A stretch of 18,745 nucleotides of DNA from an uncultured Rickettsiales bacterium (GTDB lineage: Bacteria; Pseudomonadota; Alphaproteobacteria; UBA8366): contig CAJWTF010000071.1 of assembly GCA_913046825.1 (NCBI GenBank), forward strand, positions 1 to 18,745, written 5' to 3'. The translations under genes and the position numbers were made by a program. The first letter of the stretch is position 1. Each line of letters begins with the position of its first letter. The notes beneath the pieces are model-generated. The model did not search any database. It saw nothing but the letters and a program-made list of their open reading frames with translations, and was not told the DNA's origin. This document shows, piece after piece, positions 12,797-18,745 of this stretch.

Positions 12797-14086
12797 ATGA
12801 CGAACGTCGCCACCCTTTCCGGATCGGCAATTCCGGTTGAGGAAATGGTCAGGGGAATAGCCAAGGACGCACAGGCAGCGAGCCATGCGCTCAGCCGCGT
12901 TGAGAGCGAGACCCGGAGTGACGCCCTCCGCCAAGGCGCCGCAGCCATTCGTGAGAGAATGCCCGACATTCTTACCACCAATACCAAGGACATGACGTTT
13001 GGCCACGAGAAGGGTTTTTCAGACGCCATGCTCGACCGACTATTGCTGACTGAGGAGCGAATTGAAGCAATGGCGGCCGGACTGGAAAGCATCGCTGAGC
13101 TGCCGGAACCACTCGGCCGGGTCATCGACGAGCGCGAACGGCCCAACGGATTGAAAATCGCGCGAGTCAGCGTGCCGCTCGGCGTCATTGGGATCATCTA
13201 CGAGTCCCGCCCAAACGTGACCGCTGATGCAGGCGCGCTTTGCCTTAAATCCGGCAATGCCGCGATCTTACGCGGTGGCTCGGAAAGCCTGCACTCGTCC
13301 AGCGCCATCGCCGCCTGTCTGCAGGAAGGTCTGCGGCGCGCCGGATTGCCAGAAGGCGCGGTTCAAACCATCCCGACCCGAGACCGGGCAGCGGTGGGCG
13401 CGATGTTGCGGCAATCGGACCTGATCGACTTTATCGTACCACGCGGCGGACGGGCTCTGATCGAACGGGTGATGGAAGAGTCCCGCATCCCCGTCATCGC
13501 GCATCTGGACGGCAATTGTCATGTCTACATCCATGATAGCGCCGATCACGCCATGGCGCGGGAGATAGTCATGAACGCAAAAATGCGCCGCACGGGAATT
13601 TGCGGAGCGGCCGAATCCATGGTGATCGACCGAGACATCGCCGAGCGATTATTGCCGGATATCGTCGGTGACCTGTCAGCAGCGGGATGCGAAGTGCGCG
13701 GTGATGAGACGGCGCGGAAGACGGATGCCCGAATCGTCCCGGCCAGAGACGACGACTGGGATACGGAATATCTCGATAAGATTATTTCCGTGCGTGTCGT
13801 CGACGGACCCGATGAAGCCATTGCCCATGTGAACCGCCACGGCTCGCATCATACGGACACAGTTATCGCCAACGATACCGCAATCGCGGAGCGCTTCCTT
13901 GCGGATATCGACAGCGCTATTGTGCTTCACAATGCCTCGACCCAATATGCAGATGGGGGCGAATTCGGCATGGGGGCGGAAATCGGCATCTCGACCGGAA
14001 AACTACATGCGCGCGGGCCAGTTGGCGCTGAGCAGCTCACAAGTTACAAATATATCGTTCGCGGCACCGGTCAGTGTCGTCCATAG
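12797..14086 (+). CDS. proA: Glutamate-5-semialdehyde dehydrogenase
   Basis: 429 residues. It reduces glutamyl-5-phosphate with NADPH, the step after ProB in proline synthesis. The aldehyde-dehydrogenase fold is evident: Val-Pro-Leu-Gly-Val-Ile-Gly-Ile-Ile-Tyr-Glu-Ser-Arg-Pro-Asn-Val-Thr (ProA signature), Lys-Ser-Gly-Asn-Ala, and the catalytic Cys269 in Arg-Thr-Gly-Ile-Cys-Gly-Ala. The end has Gly-Ala-Glu-Ile-Gly-Ile-Ser-Thr and Leu-Thr-Ser-Tyr-Lys-Tyr. I chose the ATG at 12797: AAAAAGG lies about ten bases upstream and the length suits the family. The frame stays open to 12716, but that stretch is basic, unlike the family and covered by the leader hairpins. It starts a plus-strand run through to ctpA. 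Confidence 0.97.
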   Translation: MTNVATLSGSAIPVEEMVRGIAKDAQAASHALSRVESETRSDALRQGAAAIRERMPDILTTNTKDMTFGHEKGFSDAMLDRLLLTEERIEAMAAGLESIAELPEPLGRVIDERERPNGLKIARVSVPLGVIGIIYESRPNVTADAGALCLKSGNAAILRGGSESLHSSSAIAACLQEGLRRAGLPEGAVQTIPTRDRAAVGAMLRQSDLIDFIVPRGGRALIERVMEESRIPVIAHLDGNCHVYIHDSADHAMAREIVMNAKMRRTGICGAAESMVIDRDIAERLLPDIVGDLSAAGCEVRGDETARKTDARIVPARDDDWDTEYLDKIISVRVVDGPDEAIAHVNRHGSHHTDTVIANDTAIAERFLADIDSAIVLHNASTQYADGGEFGMGAEIGISTGKLHARGPVGAEQLTSYKYIVRGTGQCRP

Positions 14087-14123
14087 AGGCTTTAGAAATC
14101 CCCCACAATGAATCGCAACACGC

Positions 14124-14747
14124 ATGATCGGTGCCGGTAACAGGAAACGGTCGATCGGCCTTCTCGGCGGATCATTCAATCCGGCCCATGAAGGACATCG
14201 GATGATCAGCTTGATCGCGTTGAAGCGGCTCGCCCTAGACGAGGTGTGGTGGCTCGTCTCGCCGCAAAACCCATTGAAGCCGGTCGTCGGCATGGCCCCC
14301 ATGACCGACCGCTTGGCAAACGCGCAAACAGTGGCCAATCATCGGCGCATCAAAGTCAGCGATATCGAATTGCGGCTCGGTACACATTACACACGCGATA
14401 CGCTGAAACGCCTGACGGCGCGGCGGCGGCAGCACGATTTCGTCTGGCTCATGGGGGCCGACAATTTGATCCAGTTCCCAAAATGGGAAGGGTGGAAAGA
14501 AATCTTTGATACCGTTCCCATTGCAGTTTTCGACCGTCCCACCTATTCTTTCCGAGCATTAGCTGGCATTGTCGCGACTCGGTATGCGGGCAGCCGGATA
14601 CCAGAGCGAAATGCCTCGGGCGTAGCGCGACGTAAAGCGCCAGCTTGGGTGTTCCTACACAGTCGACTGAACCCGGTTTCGGCAACAGACATCCGAGCCC
14701 AAGAAACCGGGATAACAGGTGAAGGCATTATGCCGAAAGGTGATTAA
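14124..14747 (+). CDS. nadD: Nicotinate-nucleotide adenylyltransferase
   Basis: 207 residues. It adenylates nicotinate mononucleotide in NAD synthesis. The nucleotidyltransferase fingerprint Gly-Gly-Ser-Phe-Asn-Pro-Ala-His-Glu-Gly-His (15-25) is complete, and the second motif reads Ser-Ala-Thr-Asp-Ile-Arg (186-191). Trp-Leu-Met-Gly-Ala-Asp-Asn, typical of NadD, lies between. The proA-nadD gap is 37 bases. No Shine-Dalgarno sequence is seen before the ATG at 14124. The gene precedes rsfS by five bases, a common bacterial pairing. Confidence 0.96.
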   Translation: MIGAGNRKRSIGLLGGSFNPAHEGHRMISLIALKRLALDEVWWLVSPQNPLKPVVGMAPMTDRLANAQTVANHRRIKVSDIELRLGTHYTRDTLKRLTARRRQHDFVWLMGADNLIQFPKWEGWKEIFDTVPIAVFDRPTYSFRALAGIVATRYAGSRIPERNASGVARRKAPAWVFLHSRLNPVSATDIRAQETGITGEGIMPKGD

Positions 14748-14752
14748 ATGAA

Positions 14753-15157
14753 ATGGATCGTGAGGAACGTATTATAGCGACGCATACTCCGAACCCGCCT
14801 TCGCCCGAAAAGCTACTCGAATTGATTCTGGAATCGCTCGACGACGACAAGGCCATCGATGTCGCGGATATCGATCTTGCCGGAAAGAGCTCCATCGCCG
14901 ACTTCATGGTTGTCGCCACCGGCAGCAGCACACGGCAAGTCGGCGCCATGGCGAATCATATTCGCGAGAAGCTGAAGGGCGAGGGTATTAAAGGCATTGC
15001 CATCGAAGGCCTCGAGAATGGCGATTGGGTCTTGATCGATGCCGGAGACGTGATTGTTCACATTTTCCGGCCAGAAGTGCGGGATTTTTATAATATCGAG
15101 AAGTTATGGTCCGAGGCTTTGCCCGAGTCTGTTGATATTAATGCGGCGCATAGCTGA
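14753..15157 (+). CDS. rsfS: Ribosomal silencing factor RsfS
   Basis: 134 residues of the Iojap/RsfS (YbeB) family. It binds L14 on the 50S subunit and blocks subunit joining when nutrients are short. Family marks: Lys-Ala-Ile-Asp-Val-Ala-Asp-Ile-Asp-Leu, Ala-Asp-Phe-Met-Val-Val-Ala-Thr-Gly-Ser-Ser-Thr-Arg-Gln-Val, Glu-Asn-Gly-Asp-Trp-Val-Leu-Ile-Asp, and Val-His-Ile-Phe-Arg-Pro-Glu-Val-Arg-Asp-Phe-Tyr. About 15 residues at the N-terminus are extra to the core. AAAGGTGA at 14736-14743, inside the end of nadD, is the likely ribosome-binding site. A nearer ATG at 14748 is out of frame. Confidence 0.96.
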   Translation: MDREERIIATHTPNPPSPEKLLELILESLDDDKAIDVADIDLAGKSSIADFMVVATGSSTRQVGAMANHIREKLKGEGIKGIAIEGLENGDWVLIDAGDVIVHIFRPEVRDFYNIEKLWSEALPESVDINAAHS

Positions 15158-15169
15158 CGGAATGCCGGC

Positions 15170-15625
15170 ATGCGCTTTCATATCATCGCCATAGGCCGCT
15201 TGCGCCGCGGCGTCGAAGGCGATCTCTTCGAGCATTTCCAAGGCCGGATAAGATGGCCGTTGGACATTCACGAAATCGACGACCGGAAATTCGGAACCGG
15301 CGGCCGCAAGGCGCGGGAAGGCAAATCGATCCTGGCCGCGATACCGGACGGCGCGATAGTCACAGCGCTGGATGAGAGAGGCCGCGACCTTGGCAGCGAA
15401 GACTTGGCGGCGCGGATTGGCGACTGGCGGGATTCCGGGATCAGCGACGTAGCCTTCGTGATCGGCGGCGCCGACGGCTTGGCGGAAGATGTACGGCGGC
15501 GCGCGGATTTGGTCCTCGCCTTCGGGCGCGCCACCTGGCCCCATCTCTTGGTGCGCGGCATGTTGGCTGAGCAACTCTACCGCGCGCAGCAAATTCTCAG
15601 CGGCCATCCATATCACCGGCCCTAG
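15170..15625 (+). CDS. rlmH: 23S rRNA (pseudouridine-1915 N3) methyltransferase
   Basis: 151 residues, SPOUT fold. It methylates N3 of pseudouridine 1915 in helix 69 of 23S rRNA with S-adenosylmethionine. The SAM-binding knot shows Phe-Val-Ile-Gly-Gly-Ala-Asp-Gly (96-103) and His-Leu-Leu-Val-Arg-Gly-Met-Leu-Ala-Glu-Gln-Leu-Tyr-Arg-Ala (125-139). The family's C-terminal Tyr-His-Arg is at 148-150. Twelve bases after rsfS, so probably co-transcribed; both products act on the large ribosomal subunit. Confidence 0.97.
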   Translation: MRFHIIAIGRLRRGVEGDLFEHFQGRIRWPLDIHEIDDRKFGTGGRKAREGKSILAAIPDGAIVTALDERGRDLGSEDLAARIGDWRDSGISDVAFVIGGADGLAEDVRRRADLVLAFGRATWPHLLVRGMLAEQLYRAQQILSGHPYHRP

Positions 15626-15669
15626 AGCATGGTTGCACTTAGACCCACTTCAAATAGAATGGCGCCGCA

Positions 15670-17220
15670 ATGAACGAGACACCAAAACCCGTTGTTTTGT
15701 GCATCTTGGACGGTTGGGGCGACGGACCCGATGGCCCGACCAACGCCATCACACGTGCGCAAACTCCGAATTGGGACGCCCTCTTGGCGGAGTATCCGCA
15801 CGCCCGGCTCAACGCGTCCGAACATCACGTGGGTCTGCCAGACGGCCAAATGGGCAATTCGGAGGTCGGCCACATGAACCTCGGCGCGGGCCGTATCGTC
15901 TTGCAGGATCTGCCACGCATCGATGCGGTGGTTGCCGACGGCACACTCGAACAACACCCCGATTTGCGCGCCTTCATCGACGCCTTACGGAACAGCGGCG
16001 GCACCGCGCATGTCGCAGGATTGATGTCGCCGGGCGGCGTGCATTCCCATCAAGATCAAATCGCCGCCTTGGCGCGCTATCTGACAGTGGCTGGCATTCC
16101 GGTGCGAATTCACGCGTTCCTCGACGGACGCGACACACCGCCTTCGTCTGCTAAGAAATACTTAGCAGACTTTATCGAAAAATCCGGTGGTGCCCCGATC
16201 GGAAGCGTCTGCGGGCGCTATTTCGCCTTGGACCGTGACAAACGCTGGGACCGGGTCGAACGGGCCGTACGGCTAATGGTGGACGCCGAGGGTGCGCACG
16301 CCGACGATGCCCTACAAGCGGTCGAGGCAGCGTATAAAGCGAACACTAGTGACGAATTCGTCGAGCCGACCGTTATTGGTGACTATACAGGCATGAAGGA
16401 CGGCGACGGGTTGCTGATGGCAAACTTCAGGGCCGACCGGGCGCGGGAGATTTTGACCGCGCTGCTAGACCCTTCTTTCGACGGTTTCGCGCAAGCACGA
16501 CAGGTCTCCTTTTCGGCGACCTTAGGACTGATCGAATACTCCAACGCCCTAAACCCAATGATCAAGGCGCTCTTTCCCTCAGTTGAACTGGAAATGGTAT
16601 TCGGCCAGTTGCTGGCGAATGCAGGGCGCAAACAATTACGCGTCGCGGAGACCGAGAAATACGCCCATGTGACGTTTTTTTTCAATGGCGGGCAAGAGCA
16701 GGTATTCGACGGCGAAGAACGAATATTGGTGCCCTCGCCGGATGTCGCGACCTATGACCTTCAGCCGGAGATGTCCGCCGCCGAGGTGACAAATAAACTC
16801 GTCGATGCAATCGCTTCGGATGACTTTGATTTCATCCTGGTTAATTACGCCAATACCGACATGGTCGGCCATACCGGCAATTTCGCGGCGGCGTTAAAGG
16901 CAGTCGAGACCGTTGATCATTGTCTCGGCCGCCTGCGAGATGCAGTGGTCGCCGCTGGCGGCGCCTTGTTGGTGACCGCCGACCACGGCAATGTGGAAAT
17001 GATGGCGGACCCGAACTCGGGCGGTGCTCATACTGCGCATACGCGCAATCTGGTGCCCGCTGTACTGATCGACACCAGCGGACAGACGACGGCGCTTAAT
17101 GACGGATGCCTGGCGGACGTGGCGCCGACGCTAATGGACCTCATGCAGCTGGCGCAACCGGCAGAGATGGGCGGAAGGTCGTTGTTGATGAAATCGGGTC
17201 GGCGACGTGCGACCGTATAA
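15670..17220 (+). CDS. gpmI: Cofactor-independent phosphoglycerate mutase
   Basis: 516 residues, the usual length. It interconverts 3- and 2-phosphoglycerate in glycolysis using two Mn ions. Metal and catalytic sites are present: Leu-Asp-Gly-Trp-Gly (Asp14), the phosphorylated Ser64 in Met-Gly-Asn-Ser-Glu-Val-Gly-His, His-Ser-His-Gln-Asp, Gly-Arg-Tyr-Phe-Ala-Leu-Asp-Arg-Asp, Asn-Phe-Arg-Ala-Asp-Arg, Asn-Thr-Asp-Met-Val-Gly-His-Thr-Gly, and Thr-Ala-Asp-His-Gly-Asn. There is no Shine-Dalgarno sequence ahead of the ATG. TAGAAT (15655-15660), a good -10 box, lies just upstream with a poor TTGCAC at 15633, so a leaderless or nearly leaderless message is possible. The last 14 bases overlap the next gene. 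Confidence 0.98.
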   Translation: MNETPKPVVLCILDGWGDGPDGPTNAITRAQTPNWDALLAEYPHARLNASEHHVGLPDGQMGNSEVGHMNLGAGRIVLQDLPRIDAVVADGTLEQHPDLRAFIDALRNSGGTAHVAGLMSPGGVHSHQDQIAALARYLTVAGIPVRIHAFLDGRDTPPSSAKKYLADFIEKSGGAPIGSVCGRYFALDRDKRWDRVERAVRLMVDAEGAHADDALQAVEAAYKANTSDEFVEPTVIGDYTGMKDGDGLLMANFRADRAREILTALLDPSFDGFAQARQVSFSATLGLIEYSNALNPMIKALFPSVELEMVFGQLLANAGRKQLRVAETEKYAHVTFFFNGGQEQVFDGEERILVPSPDVATYDLQPEMSAAEVTNKLVDAIASDDFDFILVNYANTDMVGHTGNFAAALKAVETVDHCLGRLRDAVVAAGGALLVTADHGNVEMMADPNSGGAHTAHTRNLVPAVLIDTSGQTTALNDGCLADVAPTLMDLMQLAQPAEMGGRSLLMKSGRRRATV

Positions 17221-18391
17221 ATACCGTACACCTATCATTGCGGCGTTCGCCGTGGCGCTAACGTTCACTCCCATCGCATCCGCTTCGGCGCAGGATAAGC
17301 GCGACCTCGAGAAAATCGAACGGCAAATCGAAGCCAGCCAAAAACAGCGCGAGGCACTCAATCAGGAACGCCGAAGCCTCGAGAAAGGCGTCTCGACATT
17401 GCGGCGGAATCTCATTCGTGCGGCACGAACGGCGCAGGAACAAGAATCCGTTCTCTCTCGGCTGGAAGCAAAATTGCCGGAGCTGAAAAAATCTGCCGCC
17501 GAACGCCACCGCGCACTCAACGATAGACGCCAGCAAATGACCGGCACACTGGCCGCGCTGGAACGATTGTCGCGGAACCCGCCGCAGGCGCTCCTCCTCT
17601 CGAATGCCGAACCTTTGAAGATTGTGCGCAGCGCTCTCCTGCTGCGGGCGGCCCTGCCACATTTACGCGCGCGGGCCGTGGCCCTTCGGCAAGACCTGAG
17701 CGAAATCACCACGGTTCGAACCGAACTCGAAAACCGGCAACGAAAAATCAAATCCGCAACTGCCACGTTAGAGACGAAACGAGACCGTCTCAACGCTCTG
17801 ATGGTGCATAAAGCAGTCGAACGCCGACGCATGATCAAGGCGACCCGACAAGTCGACAATCGCTTAGCGAGTTTAAGCGAGCGAGCCGAAAGCCTGCGCG
17901 AGTTGTTCGTCCACCTGCAGAAAGCAGCGAGACCCAAACCCAAAATACGGCGCCCGCAAACTGCTTCCCTTCCGGATGCGCCGATAGCAAAACCCGACTT
18001 CGGCGCGATGACGCAGCCGGCGCGCGGCAAGCTGGTGCAACGCTTCGGCCAGGACACCAAAACCGGCAGTTCGGCCAAGGGTGCCACCTTCGAAACGCGC
18101 CTGCGGGCGCAAGTCGTGGCACCGTTTGACGGAAAGGTCGTTTTTGCCGGACCCTTTAAAGGATACGGGCAAATCTTGATCATACAGCATGGCGACGCCT
18201 ATCATACATTACTCGCTGGCATAGCGCGAGTTGACGCCACATTGGGACAGCTATTATTGGCTGGTGAACCGGTCGGCGTCATGGGATCTCAGGAAGCCGG
18301 TACGCGCTTGTACGTCGAAGTGCGCCGCAAGGGTCAACCCGTCAACCCGCTTCCATGGTTTACGGCGGCAAGAGACAAGGTGCGTGGATAA
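17207..18391 (+). CDS. envC: EnvC-like murein hydrolase activator (degenerate LytM domain)
   Basis: 394 residues from a GTG inside the end of gpmI (14-base overlap). An N-terminal signal peptide (to about 29, Ala-Ser-Ala-Gln-Asp) sends it to the periplasm. A long coiled coil fills about 30-245, then a Pro-rich linker, then a LytM/M23-type domain (about 270-386) with Val-Val-Ala-Pro-Phe-Asp-Gly-Lys-Val-Val-Phe-Ala-Gly. The zinc-binding residues of active M23 peptidases are absent: the first His/Asp site reads Gly-Ala-Thr-Phe-Glu-Thr and the last His-x-His site reads Arg-Leu-Tyr-Val-Glu-Val. So it should not cut murein itself. Known EnvC proteins with this defect activate amidases at division, and I infer that role. 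The TAA overlaps the ctpA ATG (TAATG). Confidence 0.9.
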   Translation: MRPYKYRTPIIAAFAVALTFTPIASASAQDKRDLEKIERQIEASQKQREALNQERRSLEKGVSTLRRNLIRAARTAQEQESVLSRLEAKLPELKKSAAERHRALNDRRQQMTGTLAALERLSRNPPQALLLSNAEPLKIVRSALLLRAALPHLRARAVALRQDLSEITTVRTELENRQRKIKSATATLETKRDRLNALMVHKAVERRRMIKATRQVDNRLASLSERAESLRELFVHLQKAARPKPKIRRPQTASLPDAPIAKPDFGAMTQPARGKLVQRFGQDTKTGSSAKGATFETRLRAQVVAPFDGKVVFAGPFKGYGQILIIQHGDAYHTLLAGIARVDATLGQLLLAGEPVGVMGSQEAGTRLYVEVRRKGQPVNPLPWFTAARDKVRG

Positions 18392-18745
18392 TGCGTGACT
18401 ACTTAAAGACCCCATTGGCGATCCTTTGTGCGTTCGCCGTCTTAACGCTGTCCGGTACCGCCGGTGCAAAGGAGAATGATCGGTCCGAGACCTATCGTCT
18501 CCTGGAACTTTTCGGCGATGTCTTTGAGCGAGTCCGGTCGGACTATGTCGAGGAAGTCTCGGACGAGGAATTGATTGAAGCGGCGGTGCGCGGCATGCTC
18601 ACCGACCTCGACCCGCATTCGGCTTTTCTGAACAAGAAAAAATTCCGTGACATGCAGGTCCAGACGAAGGGCGAATTCGGCGGCCTTGGTATCGAAGTCA
18701 CGATGGAAGGCGGTTATGTCAAAGTCGTCTCACCGATTGACGAAA
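18391..18745 (+). CDS. ctpA: Carboxy-terminal processing protease (S41), 5' part only
   Basis: The first 118 codons are present; the gene runs off the window. A signal peptide (Leu-Ala-Ile-Leu-Cys-Ala-Phe-Ala-Val-Leu to about residue 26) is followed by the family's N-terminal helical region (Asp-Tyr-Val-Glu-Glu, Ala-Val-Arg-Gly-Met-Leu, Leu-Asp-Pro-His-Ser-Ala-Phe). The PDZ domain begins with Gly-Glu-Phe-Gly-Gly-Leu-Gly-Ile-Glu-Val. The Ser/Lys catalytic part lies outside. S41A proteases trim periplasmic and envelope proteins at the C-terminus. It starts one base inside the envC stop and is surely co-transcribed; the envC-ctpA pair is common in alphaproteobacteria. Confidence 0.95.
   Translation, partial: MRDYLKTPLAILCAFAVLTLSGTAGAKENDRSETYRLLELFGDVFERVRSDYVEEVSDEELIEAAVRGMLTDLDPHSAFLNKKKFRDMQVQTKGEFGGLGIEVTMEGGYVKVVSPIDE

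Overview
The window looks like a chromosomal segment of an alphaproteobacterium, probably Rhodospirillales-like. The gene order rplU-rpmA-obgE-proB-proA-nadD-rsfS-rlmH-gpmI-envC-ctpA and the protein sequences fit that group; this assignment comes from recalled family knowledge, not a search. The window has two parts. Positions 1 to about 6650 are a mosaic of mobile-element remains, mostly AT-rich by eye. From about 6650 to the end is a compact, more GC-rich housekeeping block.

Left part. Positions 1-562 hold a decayed zinc-ribbon-like gene and a promoter/hairpin/terminator unit with no clear gene, a small-RNA candidate. Positions 582-1797 hold a wrecked P4-type tyrosine integrase lying 150 bp from the 3' end of an intact tRNA-Ser(CGA) gene (1947-2036, minus strand). 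Behind the 5' end of that tRNA lies about 4.6 kb of AT-rich DNA. It ends at 6607-6647 with a direct-repeat copy of the tRNA's 5' half (35 of 41 bases identical, ungapped). This stretch carries its own phage-type tyrosine integrase (interrupted by one in-frame TGA) and the 9-base word GTTGGTAGG near both ends. Its cargo includes a YunG-like protein, two unknown small proteins, two overlapping tiny membrane proteins, a small exported protein, a chain of very small minus-strand ORFs and an IS3-family scrap. I read it as a small integrative element inserted within the tRNA-Ser gene. An older P4-type element entered at the other end of the same tRNA.

Right part. An N-terminal-nucleophile hydrolase gene (6797) comes first. 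The ribosomal protein operon rplU-rpmA follows, with a near-consensus promoter and a strong terminator, then obgE and proB. A 600-residue TPR/GT41-like glycosyltransferase gene lies antisense between proB and proA; it shares the four bases CTAG with proB as the stop codons of both genes. Then come proA, nadD, rsfS, rlmH, gpmI, an EnvC-like gene and the start of ctpA, all on the plus strand. The last three are tightly packed and join glycolysis to cell-envelope maintenance.

I see no CRISPR array, rRNA or recognisable defence system. The least familiar material is the element at 2037-6606 with its many genes under 60 codons, and the candidate RNA at 338-480.
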